Source: Streptomyces durmitorensis (GTDB lineage: Bacteria; Actinomycetota; Actinomycetes; Streptomycetales; Streptomycetaceae). From it: a stretch of 64,000 nucleotides of DNA. Positions 29,139 through 37,988 of this stretch are shown one piece after another. The notes under the pieces are model-generated. The model ran no database searches. It saw nothing but the letters and a program-made list of their open reading frames with translations, and had not been told where the DNA came from. Made by a program: the position numbers and the translations under genes. Within the stretch, counting starts at the first letter, position 1; the number at the start of each line of letters is the position of its first letter. The stretch lies in the NCBI RefSeq assembly GCF_023498005.1, contig NZ_CP097289.1, positions 9,238,001-9,302,000 of the forward strand, read 5' to 3'.

Positions 29139-30827
29139 TTGCGGGGAGGGTTCGTTCGTTGTGGTGAAGGTGTGCACGATCGCCGGGTCAAGTGCGCCGT
29201 GGTGAGCCGTCTCAAGCGCGGGTCCGTGGGCCGCGAGGCCGCGGTGTGGCTGGTGGCCGTGGTCCTCGCGATCGCGGGTGCGGTGCTCGCCGCCCTTGAC
29301 GCGGCGGCCGAGTGGCGGCAGGTCCTGGCCGGTGGCTGCGCCGCGGTCGCGGTGCTCCTGATCGCCTGGGTACTGGTCCTGGTCCGGCAGCTGTCCGCCG
29401 AGCGGGCGGAGCGCGCCCGGCAGGAGCGTGTTGCCGCGGTCCGTGAGGCGGAGGTGACGCACCTCGCGGGCGTGCGGCTTCCGGCGATCGCGGAGAGGGT
29501 GCGCGCCGGACAGCGACTCGAGGGCGTGCCGGGGCCGTTGGCCCCGCCGGGGGAGACCGGTGAGGAGTTCGCCCGGGCGCTGGCGGCGGTGGCCGTGGCG
29601 CTGGGTTCGGACGAGGCGGTACGCCGCGAACGCGGCCTGCGGGACTCGGTGCAGGCCGCCTTCGAGTCCGTCGCACGCACCATGCATGCGATGGCCACGG
29701 TGCAGCAGCAGGTCCTCGACCGGGTCGAGCGCTCCATCGACGACCCGCACCTCATGGGCGAGGTGATGAAGGCCGACCACGCGGCCGCGCAGATGACCCG
29801 CAAGGCCCAGACACTCCTGGTGATGTGCGGGATCTGGCCCGCCCGCCGCGAGACACGGCCGGTCTCGCTGTACGACTGCGTACGCGGCGCACAGTCGCGG
29901 ATCGTGGAGTACAGCAGGATCGAGGTGCACGGCGGACAGACGCTCTACGCGGTGCCGCCCGCGGTCGAGGGCCTGATGCACGCCATCGCCGAACTCCTGG
30001 AGAACGCCACGGTGTTCTCGCCCTCGCGCTCCCACGTCGTCGTCACCATCCGCGAGGTGGGCGCCGGAGCGGTCCTGGAGATCGACGACGCAGGGCTCGG
30101 CATGCCGCCGGACGTGCTGCACCGGGCGATGGGGCAGCTCCGCGACGACCAGGACCTGGCCCGTCTGGGCGCGGTGCCCCGCCTCGGCCTGGCCTGCGTG
30201 GGCCGCTGGAGCCGGGAGCTCGGCTTCAACGTGGAGCTGAGCGGGGCCTCGGCCTACGGCGGCACGCGCGCCGTGACGTTCGTGCCGTTCCGGCTGCTCA
30301 CCGAACCGCCCTCGCACCTCACGGGGTCCCATCGCGTGAGCGCCCAGATGGCGGCGGCACCGGGGCAGGCCGCCGAGCACGAACCGCCCGTGGGCCTTCC
30401 CGCGCGGCAGCCGACGGCATCCGGCGGGGCTCCGGAGCACGGCGGCGCGCCGGTGCACGAACAGCATGATCCGGCCGAGCACGTGGAGTTGTCCGCCCGG
30501 GCCGCGGCACCGGGCACACCTCCCGTGAGCGAGACAGTGGCCGGCCTGCCCCGGCGGCGGAACCGGCGCCAGGCGGGTCCGGCCGCCGCCCGTCGGCCGG
30601 TTCCGCCGCCGAGCCAGGCGCCCCCGGCCGCACCCGCTGCCCCCTGGACCCCGGAGGCGGCGCGCGCGTCCATCGCCAGCGTGGTGTCCGGTTCGCTGCG
30701 CGGCCGCGCGGCCCTCGACGCGGACCGGGCCCCGGCGCCGGACGCGAACCCGTCGGCGCAGCCCCCGCAGACCGTGACACCGTCACAACCCCCCACCCCC
30801 GACGAGCAAGACGGAGGCCGGCAGTGA
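29139..30827 (+). CDS. cvnA: Conservon sensor kinase-like protein CvnA
   Basis: This protein of up to 562 residues has two membrane helices near the N-terminus, a helical dimerisation region and a histidine-kinase-type ATPase domain: N box ELLENATVFSPSRSHVVV and G1 box IDDAGLGM. A long proline/alanine-rich tail follows. CvnA proteins are membrane-bound scaffolds for CvnB-D. The TTG at 29139 has AAGGGAG eight bases upstream; GTG codons at 29172, 29199 and 29202 are alternatives without a good site, so the first 20 residues are uncertain. Its stop overlaps the cvnB start by four bases. Confidence 0.88.
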   Translation: MRGGFVRCGEGVHDRRVKCAVVSRLKRGSVGREAAVWLVAVVLAIAGAVLAALDAAAEWRQVLAGGCAAVAVLLIAWVLVLVRQLSAERAERARQERVAAVREAEVTHLAGVRLPAIAERVRAGQRLEGVPGPLAPPGETGEEFARALAAVAVALGSDEAVRRERGLRDSVQAAFESVARTMHAMATVQQQVLDRVERSIDDPHLMGEVMKADHAAAQMTRKAQTLLVMCGIWPARRETRPVSLYDCVRGAQSRIVEYSRIEVHGGQTLYAVPPAVEGLMHAIAELLENATVFSPSRSHVVVTIREVGAGAVLEIDDAGLGMPPDVLHRAMGQLRDDQDLARLGAVPRLGLACVGRWSRELGFNVELSGASAYGGTRAVTFVPFRLLTEPPSHLTGSHRVSAQMAAAPGQAAEHEPPVGLPARQPTASGGAPEHGGAPVHEQHDPAEHVELSARAAAPGTPPVSETVAGLPRRRNRRQAGPAAARRPVPPPSQAPPAAPAAPWTPEAARASIASVVSGSLRGRAALDADRAPAPDANPSAQPPQTVTPSQPPTPDEQDGGRQ

Positions 30828-31270
30828 CCGGAATCATCACCCCCCTTCCCGACCTGGGCTGGATGCTCCGCCCGCTGATCGAGATCCCCGGGGTCCGGCA
30901 CAGCGTGGTGGTCTCCGAGGACGGGCTGCGGCTCGGACACGCGTCAGCGGAGAACCTCTCCGGCCCTGTGGCCGACCTGAGCGTCGCCGAGGCCGAGTCC
31001 CTCTCCGCGGCCTGCGCGGCGATGACCATGACGGGCCGCTCGACGACCTCGCTGCTCTTCGGGTCAGGCGCCGGCGTACGGCAGTTGATGCTGGAGTCCG
31101 ACCACGGCTTCGTGCTGTTCACCCACGCCGGTGTGGGCGCGCACCTGGGGGTGGCCACCGACCTGGAGGCGGACGTCGGCCTTGTGGCCCAGCAGATGCA
31201 GCTGCTCGTGGTGAAGATCGGCGCGCATCTGAGCAGCAAGCCGCGGGATCCGGCCGCCGCGGCGTCATGA
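30824..31270 (+). CDS. cvnB: Roadblock/LC7 domain protein CvnB
   Basis: This 148-residue protein carries a Roadblock/LC7 fold: LDWLL-like opening LGWMLRPLIEIPGVRHSVVV, SEDGLRLGHA and the glycine-rich GAGVRQLMLESDHGFVLFT. In conservons it binds CvnA and is thought to act on the GTPase CvnD, like MglB on MglA. The GTG start overlaps the cvnA stop (GTGA) and its TGA overlaps the cvnC ATG, giving full translational coupling. Confidence 0.93.
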   Translation: MTGIITPLPDLGWMLRPLIEIPGVRHSVVVSEDGLRLGHASAENLSGPVADLSVAEAESLSAACAAMTMTGRSTTSLLFGSGAGVRQLMLESDHGFVLFTHAGVGAHLGVATDLEADVGLVAQQMQLLVVKIGAHLSSKPRDPAAAAS

Positions 31271-31629
31271 ACGGCCCAGGGCCACAGGAGCCGAAGGCCT
31301 CGGCGATCCGCCCGTACGTGATCACTCGCGGACGGGCGGCGTCCGACACGGAGGCCCTGGCCTGGGAGTCCCTGGTGATGGCGACGGACGCGCCGTTCCC
31401 CGCGTCGCTCCAGCCCGAGCACCAGACCATCCTGGCGCACTGCCAGGGGCTCCTCTCGGTGGCCGAGGTGGCCGCCCACATCGGCCAGCCCCCCTCGGTC
31501 GTACAGGTGCTGCTCTGCGATCTCCTCGAATGGGGGCTCATCGTGACCCGCCCGCCCGTGCCCCCGGCCGAACACACCGATGTGACCATGCTCAGAAAGG
31601 TCCTCCATGGTCTCGAAAGCCGCCTCTGA
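31267..31629 (+). CDS. cvnC: DUF742 protein CvnC
   Basis: This 120-residue DUF742 protein has the typical RPYVITRGRA opening and a winged-helix-like stretch LSVAEVAAHIGQPPSVVQVLLCDLLEWGLI. Two short C-terminal segments follow. CvnC is a required member of the conservon complex with no known enzymatic role. It overlaps cvnB by four bases and cvnD by 23 bases, an unusually long overlap but normal for conservons. Confidence 0.93.
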   Translation: MNGPGPQEPKASAIRPYVITRGRAASDTEALAWESLVMATDAPFPASLQPEHQTILAHCQGLLSVAEVAAHIGQPPSVVQVLLCDLLEWGLIVTRPPVPPAEHTDVTMLRKVLHGLESRL

Positions 31630-32275
31630 CGCGCCGTCCCAGGCCTCGCAACCATCCGGCGCCGAGGCCGCTCCAGGGCCCGGGGCCAGTTCGGGGGCCG
31701 GGTCCGGGAAGTACCTCACCTCCAGCGTCGCGGGCGCCGCCAAGATCCTGGTCGTCGGACCGCTCGGGGTCGGCAAGACCACCCTGATCGGCACCGTCTC
31801 GGAGATCAAACCCCTGTCCACCGAAGCCGTCATGACCCAGGCGGGCGCCCGGGTCGACACCGTCGTCGCCGACGGCAAGACGACCACGACCGTGGCCCTC
31901 GACTTCGGCCGGATGACCATCGACGGCGAGCTGGTGCTCTACCTGTTCGGCACCCCGGGCCAGCAGCGGTTCCTGCCCGCGTGGCGGGACCTGGCCAAGG
32001 GCTCCCTCGGTGCCCTCGCCCTGGTGGACACGCGTGACCTGGAGGCGTCCTTCGACGCCCTGGGCAACCTGGAGGAGCTCGGGCTGCCCTTCGCGGTGGC
32101 CGTCAACGTCTTTCCCGGCAGCCCCCAGTACGGCGCGGACGACCTCAGAGCGGCCCTCGACCTGCTCCCCGACACCCCCGTGGTGGCCTGCGACGCACGT
32201 GACCCGGCGTCCTCGGTCCGGGCCCTGATCGCCCTCGTCAGCCACCTCATCGACGTCGCCACGGAGACCCCATGA
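31607..32275 (+). CDS. cvnD: Small GTPase-like ATP/GTP-binding protein CvnD
   Basis: This 222-residue protein has a P-loop GPLGVGKTT (about residue 50), switch-like TPGQQRFLPAWRDLAKGSLG and the base-recognition region AVNVFPGSP, where the usual NKxD is replaced. This matches CvnD, a Ras-like GTPase that associates with the CvnA membrane complex. The start ATG lies inside the end of cvnC. The stop overlaps the following P450 start (ATGA), which ties GTPase and P450 synthesis together. Confidence 0.93.
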   Translation: MVSKAASDAPSQASQPSGAEAAPGPGASSGAGSGKYLTSSVAGAAKILVVGPLGVGKTTLIGTVSEIKPLSTEAVMTQAGARVDTVVADGKTTTTVALDFGRMTIDGELVLYLFGTPGQQRFLPAWRDLAKGSLGALALVDTRDLEASFDALGNLEELGLPFAVAVNVFPGSPQYGADDLRAALDLLPDTPVVACDARDPASSVRALIALVSHLIDVATETP

Positions 32276-33573
32276 CCTCGCCCCACGCCGCGGCCGGTCC
32301 GCCCGCACGCTGCCCGGTCAACGGAACCCCGGCGCCGACGACCGCGCTCTACGGACCCGACCTCGACGGCGATGCGTTGCCCGCCCTGTACGAGCAACTG
32401 CGCGGCGACCACGGACCGGTGGCTCCCGTCACCATCGCCCCGGGCGTCGACGCCTGGCTCGTCATCGGCCACCGTGAAGTGCTTCAACTGACCCGCGACG
32501 AGCAGGACTTCTCGCACGATCCGCGCCGCTGGAGCCTGCTGCGGGAGGGGCGCGTGCCCGCCGACTCGCCGATCCTGCCCATGGTCGGCTGGCGGCCCGC
32601 CCTGCTGTTCGCCGACGGACAGCAGCACCGCAGGATGCGCGCCGCCGTCTCCGCCGCGCTGGCCGGTATCAACGGCCACGAACTGCGCCGCACCGTGCGG
32701 GCCACGGCCGAGCAGGTGATCGTGGCGTTCGCGGAGCGCAGCGAGGCCGACCTGGTGGCCGACTACGCGCGCAAGCTCCCGATGCGCGTCATCACCGAGC
32801 TGCTCGGCCTGGACGACCAGACCGGACGGCACCTCGTGGAGGCCGTCGCCGGAACGGTCTCCGCCACCAGCGCCTCCGCCGACGCCAGCAAGCGCATGGG
32901 CGCGATCCTGCTCCACCTGATCGAGGAGAAGCGGCGCCGGCGCGGCAACGACATCACATCGGCCCTGCTGCACCATCCGGCCCGGCTCACCGACGAAGAG
33001 GTCCTGCACAACCTCGTGGTCATGTTCGTCGCGGGCAACCAGACCACCGTCAACTGGATCGCCACCACCCTGCGCATCCTGCTGTGCGACCCGGAGTTCC
33101 GCTCCTCGCTCACCGGCGGCCACCTCAGCGTGGACGACGCACTCGACGTGGTGCTGTGGCGCTTCCCGCCCACGCAGAACTTCCCCGCCCGCTACGCCAC
33201 CCGCGACATGACCTTCGGCGGGCAGCACATCCGCACCGGCGACATGCTCATCCTCGGTCTGGCAGGGGCCAACGCCGACCCGCAGATCCTCCCGGACGAC
33301 GGCACACCGGTCGTGGGCAACCGTTCCCACCTGGCCTTCGGGGCGGGCCCGCACATCTGCCCCGCCCAGGACCCGGCCCGGCTCATCACCCGCACCGCCG
33401 TGGACACGATCCGCCACCGGCTGCCCGACCTCGAACTGGCCATCCCCCAGGGCGAACTGGAGTGGATCAAGTCGCCCTGGAGCCGAGGCCTTGCCGCGCT
33501 CCCGGTCCGCTTCACCGCCCCCGTCCTGCCCCAGCATCCCGCGCCCCTGCCGGACCATCAGCCCGTGCGCTGA
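32272..33573 (+). CDS. cvnE: Cytochrome P450 without ExxR motif (CvnE/CYP157-like)
   Basis: This 433-residue P450 has the I-helix MFVAGNQTTVNWI and the haem loop FGAGPHICPAQDPARLI, in which Cys is followed by PAQ instead of the usual x-G. In the K helix the invariant ExxR is missing: VDDALDVVLWRFPPTQNF reads DVVLW. S. coelicolor CYP157 enzymes similarly have EQSLW in place of ExxR, and they occur beside conservons, so this is most likely a CYP157-type protein. Redox partner and substrate are unknown. It is translationally coupled to cvnD. Confidence 0.9.
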   Translation: MTSPHAAAGPPARCPVNGTPAPTTALYGPDLDGDALPALYEQLRGDHGPVAPVTIAPGVDAWLVIGHREVLQLTRDEQDFSHDPRRWSLLREGRVPADSPILPMVGWRPALLFADGQQHRRMRAAVSAALAGINGHELRRTVRATAEQVIVAFAERSEADLVADYARKLPMRVITELLGLDDQTGRHLVEAVAGTVSATSASADASKRMGAILLHLIEEKRRRRGNDITSALLHHPARLTDEEVLHNLVVMFVAGNQTTVNWIATTLRILLCDPEFRSSLTGGHLSVDDALDVVLWRFPPTQNFPARYATRDMTFGGQHIRTGDMLILGLAGANADPQILPDDGTPVVGNRSHLAFGAGPHICPAQDPARLITRTAVDTIRHRLPDLELAIPQGELEWIKSPWSRGLAALPVRFTAPVLPQHPAPLPDHQPVR

Positions 33574-33648
33574 CCGGACCCGCACCGCCGGCCCGCCCGG
33601 CGCGTCCATCGCCGCCGCCGATCCGCCCCCTCGACCAGGAGAGCCCCG

Positions 33649-34911
33649 TTGAACGAGTCACCGGTGAACACCGCAGCCGACCAGCCGCACCGCTTCGACC
33701 CGGCCGGCGGCTGCCCGCACGCGGACAACGCCCGGCTCCTGTCACGCGGCGCCGTCACGCACGCCGTCCTGCCCGGCGACGTACAGGGCATGGCGGTCCT
33801 CGGCCACGACGCGCTCAAGGAGTTCCTCGCGCACCCCGATGTCGCCAAGAACGCCGAGCACTTCGCCGCCCTGCAGGCCGGGGAGATACCCGACGGCTGG
33901 CCGCTGAAGACGTTCGCGACGGTGCAGGGCATGACCACCGCCGACGGCGCCGACCACCGCAGGCTGCGCTCCCTGATGGGCAAGGCGTTCACCCCGCGCC
34001 GGGTGGCGGAACTCCAGCCGCGGATCACGGCCCTGACGACCGATCTGCTCGACGGCCTCGACCAGGCGGCCGCTGCGGGCGACGGCATCGCTGACCTGCG
34101 CAAACACTTTGCGCTTCCGCTGCCGATGGGCGTCATCTGCGAACTCCTGGGCGTGGACGCCGAGTACCACGACCGCCTGCACCACCTCTCGAACCAGATC
34201 GTCGCCACCGACATCGGTCCCCAAGAGGCGATGGCGGCCAACAAGGAGATGGTGGAAGTCCTCGGCGCCGTCGCCGCCGCCCGTGCCGCGAACCCGGGGG
34301 ACGACCTCACCACCGCCCTGATCGCGGCCCGGGAGGAGAACGGCGACCGGCTCAGCCCGCACGAGCTGCTGGGCACCCTGATGCTCACGATCATCGCCGG
34401 GCACGAGACCACCCTCAACCTGATCACCAACGCCGTACGCGCCCTGTGTACCCACCGCGACCAGCTCGCCCTGGCCGTGGCCGGCAAGGTGGCGTGGGCC
34501 GACGTGGTGGAGGAGACGCTGCGCTGGGACAGCCCCGTCAGCTACTTCCCCTTCCGGTACCCGACCCGTGACCTCACGCTGGACGGCACCGTCATCCCCC
34601 AGGGCACCCCCGTCCTGGCCGGATACTCCGCGGCGGGCCGCGACAAGCAGGCCCACGGCCCCGACGCCGACCGCTTCGACATCACCCGCGACAACACCAC
34701 CACCCGGCACCTCTCCCTGGGCCACGGCGCGCACTTCTGCATGGGCGCCCCGCTGGCCCGTATGGAGGCGACCATCGCCCTGGAGCAGCTGTTCAGCCGC
34801 TTCCCGGACCTCGACCTCGCGACGCCGGAACCCGAACTGCCCCGCCACGCCTCCTTCGTGGGCAACAGCGTGCAGAAGCTGCCCGTACGCCTGCGCGCCC
34901 CGCGGCCGTAG
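33649..34911 (+). CDS. Cytochrome P450, CYP154-like
   Basis: This 420-residue P450 is canonical: I helix LTIIAGHETTLNLI, ExxR in VVEETLRWDSPVSYFPFRYP and haem loop LGHGAHFCMGAPLARMEA. It is probably the CYP154 partner that is often found next to CYP157 in conservons. A TTG start at 33649 is favoured by AGGAG seven bases upstream (alternative GTG at 33664). It closes the conservon operon, ending five bases from the convergent LysR gene. Soluble, it would need ferredoxin and a reductase from elsewhere. Confidence 0.9.
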   Translation: MNESPVNTAADQPHRFDPAGGCPHADNARLLSRGAVTHAVLPGDVQGMAVLGHDALKEFLAHPDVAKNAEHFAALQAGEIPDGWPLKTFATVQGMTTADGADHRRLRSLMGKAFTPRRVAELQPRITALTTDLLDGLDQAAAAGDGIADLRKHFALPLPMGVICELLGVDAEYHDRLHHLSNQIVATDIGPQEAMAANKEMVEVLGAVAAARAANPGDDLTTALIAAREENGDRLSPHELLGTLMLTIIAGHETTLNLITNAVRALCTHRDQLALAVAGKVAWADVVEETLRWDSPVSYFPFRYPTRDLTLDGTVIPQGTPVLAGYSAAGRDKQAHGPDADRFDITRDNTTTRHLSLGHGAHFCMGAPLARMEATIALEQLFSRFPDLDLATPEPELPRHASFVGNSVQKLPVRLRAPRP

Positions 34912-34915
34912 GCCG

Positions 34916-35779
34916 TCAGCGGGCGGTGGCCGCGATGACCTGGTGAGCGAGAGCCACCAGGTCAGGGATGGCCGGGTGCCCCAGCCCCGCGCGCCAGGCC
35001 AGCGTGACGGGAACGGGCGGCGCGTCCGGGAGCGGCCGGAAGACCAGCGAGGGATGCGTGTGCTGGCTCGGGGTGGCGGTCGTGGAGACCCCGACGGCGC
35101 GGCCCGCGGCGATGGCGATGAGCCACTCGTCGGTGTTGGTCACCTCGATGGTCGCGACCGGGCGGGCGGCCGTCGGCCACAGGTCCATCGTCGTGGTGCC
35201 GGAGACGGTGTTGAGGGCGATCGGATGGGCGGCGAGATCCGCCAGAGTGACCCGGGGGAGTGACGCAAGCGGGCTGTCGGCCGGCATGACCACCACCCGC
35301 TCCTCCGACAGGAGCAGCTCCGTGCAGAGCCCGGCCGCGGCGACCGGGCCGCGCAGCAGCGCCACGTCGACCCTGCCCTGGGTGAGGCCCGCCGTGCGGT
35401 CGTCGATGCGGAACAGCTCGAGCGGCGTACCGGGGTGCGTCTCGTCCCAGCGGCGCAGCAGTGGGACGGTGTGGTCGCCCAGGGCGGCCCAGGTGTGGCC
35501 CAGGCGCAGCGGCCACCTCCGCAGCCCCCGCGGATCCAGGGCGGTCTCGACGGCCGCGAGCGCGGCAGCCGCCTTGTCGCGGAACGTCCGCCCCTGGACG
35601 GTCAGCTCCAGGTGATGCGTGGAGCGGTCCACGAGGCGGGCGCCCAGATGGTCCTCCAGCTGGCGCAGGGTGCGGGACAGCGCGGGCTGGCTCAGATGGA
35701 GCCGGGCGGCGGCGCGGGTGACGTTGCCCTCCTCGGCGATGGCGAGGAAGGCCCGCAGATGCCGCAGCTCGATGGTCAT
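34916..35779 (-). CDS. LysR family transcriptional regulator
   Basis: This 287-residue regulator has the N-terminal winged HTH (LRHLRAFLAIAEEGNVTRAA, then LSQPALSRTLRQLEDHLGARL) and a periplasmic-binding-like effector domain (about 90-287). The ATG at 35779 starts MTIELRHLRAF, as is usual for the family. It converges on the conservon P450 and is followed upstream by a SHOCT protein on the same strand. No obvious target gene diverges from it, so its regulon cannot be inferred. Confidence 0.92.
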   Translation of the reverse strand: MTIELRHLRAFLAIAEEGNVTRAAARLHLSQPALSRTLRQLEDHLGARLVDRSTHHLELTVQGRTFRDKAAAALAAVETALDPRGLRRWPLRLGHTWAALGDHTVPLLRRWDETHPGTPLELFRIDDRTAGLTQGRVDVALLRGPVAAAGLCTELLLSEERVVVMPADSPLASLPRVTLADLAAHPIALNTVSGTTTMDLWPTAARPVATIEVTNTDEWLIAIAAGRAVGVSTTATPSQHTHPSLVFRPLPDAPPVPVTLAWRAGLGHPAIPDLVALAHQVIAATAR

Positions 35780-35830
35780 GCTTCCGGAGCATAACCGCGG
35801 CGGGCGGCAGTGCCCCTCAGGCCAGTGCCC

Positions 35831-36226
35831 TCAGGCCAGGATCTTCTCCTTGGCCTTCTCGTACTCCTCGGTGGTGAGGTCACCGCTCTTCTTCAGCTCG
35901 GCGAGCTTCGCCAGTTCGTCGACGTGGCCGCCGCCCGGGCCGGAACCCGCCGCCTTCTGTACATAGCTGCGGAACGCCTGTTCCTGTTCCTTGACCTGGG
36001 CCACGTCCCGCTCGCCCATGCTGCGGCCACGGGCGATGAGGTACACGAGGACCCCGAGGAACGGCAGGACAAGCACGAAGATGAGCCAGCCCGCCTTCCA
36101 CCATCCGTTGAGCGTGTGGTCGCGGAACAGGTCGGTGATCACCTTGAACAGCAGGAAGAACCACATGATCCACAGGAAGAGATACAGCATGGTCAGGAAG
36201 AGATTCATCAGAGGGTAGTCGTCCAC
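35831..36226 (-). CDS. PLDc_N/SHOCT-domain small membrane protein
   Basis: This 131-residue protein has two membrane helices (MNLFLTMLYLFLWIMWFFLLF and WLIFVLVLPFLGVLVYLIARG), the PLDc_N pattern, then a charged linker. A C-terminal SHOCT motif follows: LAKLAELKKSGDLTTEEYEKAK. SHOCT modules mediate oligomerisation. The family is widespread and of unknown function. A GTG start at 36226 follows AAAGGGG. It is separated from the LysR start by 51 bases, so it may be read separately. Confidence 0.88.
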   Translation of the reverse strand: MDDYPLMNLFLTMLYLFLWIMWFFLLFKVITDLFRDHTLNGWWKAGWLIFVLVLPFLGVLVYLIARGRSMGERDVAQVKEQEQAFRSYVQKAAGSGPGGGHVDELAKLAELKKSGDLTTEEYEKAKEKILA

Positions 36227-36279
36227 GGCGGATGCCCCTTTCGCCGGGTCCGCGAGGTCGCGGAATCAGTTCCGGTGTC

Positions 36280-36888
36280 TCAGGCATATCGCTGAAAGGG
36301 GTGTGCTGCATCTCGGGCGGCAGGACATTCTCCCGGCCGGCGGCCGAGTTCGTACGTGGCGCGGTCCCGCCAGCGCGTGCCGTCCCAGACGATGAGGTGG
36401 ACCGAGCGGACGCGACAGCTCAGCGGCAAGAGGGGCTCCAGTTCGGCCTGCAACGCGTCGTACGCGGCGTCCTGGGTCGCGGGGCCCTCGTTGTTCGCGA
36501 CCGTCAGATGCGGGGCGAGCGGGGGCTCGAATATCCCCCGGTAGGGCACCGCCTCGGGCCAGCGCCCGGTGAGGTCCTTGGTCAGAGCCGTGACCGGGGC
36601 GTGCGGCCACGGATCGAGGTAGAGGACACCGGGATAGCGGGCGAACTCGGCGAACGTCAGGGTGAAGGCGTCGTGCCCGGCGAAGAGCCCGGACAGTTCG
36701 CGGTGGGCCGCGGCGTCGAGACGGCTCTCGTGCACGAAGGGGTAGAGCACCGTCACATGGGCGGGGAATCCGGCCCGGACCTTCGGGTCGGCTTCGGGGA
36801 CCTTGATCGTGAGGGCGGTCTCACCCGGTACGTCCGGCCACCCGTCGACCGCGGGATCGCGCCCGGCACACTCGTCATCGGCGTTCAT
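36280..36888 (-). CDS. 2'-5' RNA ligase/phosphoesterase family protein
   Basis: This protein of about 202 residues belongs to the 2H phosphoesterase superfamily: both catalytic HxT motifs are present, AHVTVLYPFVHESRL and APHLTVANNEG. Bacterial members act on RNA or cyclic nucleotide phosphodiesters; the natural substrate is usually unknown. The ATG at 36888 (MNADDE) gives a sensible start, but an in-frame ATG at 36906 has GGAGG 13 bases upstream, so six more residues are possible. It diverges from the RidA gene. Confidence 0.8.
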   Translation of the reverse strand: MNADDECAGRDPAVDGWPDVPGETALTIKVPEADPKVRAGFPAHVTVLYPFVHESRLDAAAHRELSGLFAGHDAFTLTFAEFARYPGVLYLDPWPHAPVTALTKDLTGRWPEAVPYRGIFEPPLAPHLTVANNEGPATQDAAYDALQAELEPLLPLSCRVRSVHLIVWDGTRWRDRATYELGRRPGECPAARDAAHPFQRYA

Positions 36889-36968
36889 CACGCGCCATGA
36901 TCGCATCGCCGCGGGATTGCCTCCGCCCCGCCGGAATGGGTACGCCATCACGGGATGTTCGACCAGAC

Positions 36969-37373
36969 ATGACGACCGATCAGCGCACGATCACCAACCC
37001 CGCCACCCTCCACGATCCGACCCCCTTCGGCTACAGCCATGCCGCCTCGGCACCCGGCGAACTCGTCTTCATCGGCGGCCAGTACGCCTCCGACGCCGAC
37101 GGCACCCCTGTGCCGGGCGACTTCGCCGCCCAGGTGGATCTCGCCTTCGACCGGCTGCGGTCGGCCCTGGAGGGGGTCGGCCTCGGGTACGAGCACGTGG
37201 TCCGGCTCGGCACCTTCGTCGTCGACCACGACCTGGACAAGCTGGAGATCCTGGGCAAGGCCCTGCACGCCCGATTCGGCGAGCGGCTTCCCGCCCAGAC
37301 GCTGAGCGGCGTGGCTTCTCTCGCGCTGCCGGGGATGCTGTTCGAGGTCGATGCGGTGGCGGTGCGGTCGTGA
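36969..37373 (+). CDS. RidA family protein
   Basis: This 134-residue protein fits RidA/YjgF: GELVFIGGQYASDADGTPVP, AAQVDLAFDRLRSALEGVGL, VVRLGTFVVDH and the closing LPGMLFEVDAVAV. RidA hydrolyses reactive enamine/imine intermediates; the Arg expected near the end of the active site (usually in xRxxV...) is not clearly present, so it may belong to a Rid subgroup with another substrate. Its TGA overlaps the GTG of the isochorismatase-type gene, making a two-gene unit. Confidence 0.88.
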   Translation: MTTDQRTITNPATLHDPTPFGYSHAASAPGELVFIGGQYASDADGTPVPGDFAAQVDLAFDRLRSALEGVGLGYEHVVRLGTFVVDHDLDKLEILGKALHARFGERLPAQTLSGVASLALPGMLFEVDAVAVRS

Positions 37374-37417
37374 ACGAAGGGATGACGGGCGTCGTGAACG
37401 AAGGGATGACGGGCGTG
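37370..37417 (+). repeat. 24-base tandem duplication at a gene start
   Basis: Two copies, differing only in the last base (C or G), each with GAAGGG and start-like codons, encode VNEGMTGV twice. It multiplies the candidate initiation sites of the isochorismatase-type gene. Confidence 0.9.
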
Positions 37418-37978
37418 GGGAACAGCGCCCTCCTCGTGATGGACGTCCAGCGCGAGATCGTGGACCTCGCCGACGACGGCTCGGGATATCTGCCGCGTCT
37501 GCGCAGGGCGATCGACGGCGCCCGAGCGGCGGACATCCCGGTGATTTACGTGGTCATCGCGTTACGACCGGGCCGGCCTGATGTCAGCACCCGCAACAAG
37601 GCGCTCACCGCCGTCGTACGGGCGGGCCTGCACATCGAGGGCGAGCCCGGCAGCGAGATCCACCCCGACATCGCGCCCCTGCCGGACGAAACCGTGGTCA
37701 CCAAGCGGCGCGGAAGCGCGTTCTCGGGCAGCGACCTGGACCTGGTGCTCAGGGCGCGCGACATCGACAACCTCGTTCTCACCGGCATCGCCACCAGCGG
37801 CGTCGTGCTGCACACCGCGTGTCATGCCAACGACCGGGACCTCGGACTCACCGTCCTGGCGGACGCCTGCATCGACCTGGACCCCGAAGTGCACACGCTC
37901 CTGACCGAGAAGCTGTTCCCGCAGTGGGCGGAGGTCGTCGCCGTCGAGGAGTGGCTCAAGGCCGTCGCACCGCGGTAG
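37370..37978 (+). CDS. Isochorismatase-family cysteine hydrolase
   Basis: This protein of up to 202 residues has the isochorismatase fold: ALLVMDVQREIVDLADDG (catalytic Asp), VVTKRRGSAFSGSDLDLVLR (Lys) and VLTGIATSGVVLHTACHAND (the catalytic Cys is Thr/Ser-Gly-Val in this loop; the Cys of HTACH lies seven residues later). Since the usual GVxTxxC position carries V-V-L, the nucleophile should be checked. The start region holds a 24-base tandem duplication (37370-37393, 37394-37417) that repeats VNEGMTGV; translation may begin at any of several starts, GTG 37415 being well spaced from GAAGGG. Confidence 0.83.
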   Translation: MNEGMTGVVNEGMTGVGNSALLVMDVQREIVDLADDGSGYLPRLRRAIDGARAADIPVIYVVIALRPGRPDVSTRNKALTAVVRAGLHIEGEPGSEIHPDIAPLPDETVVTKRRGSAFSGSDLDLVLRARDIDNLVLTGIATSGVVLHTACHANDRDLGLTVLADACIDLDPEVHTLLTEKLFPQWAEVVAVEEWLKAVAPR

Positions 37979-37988
37979 CGCCGTCGGC

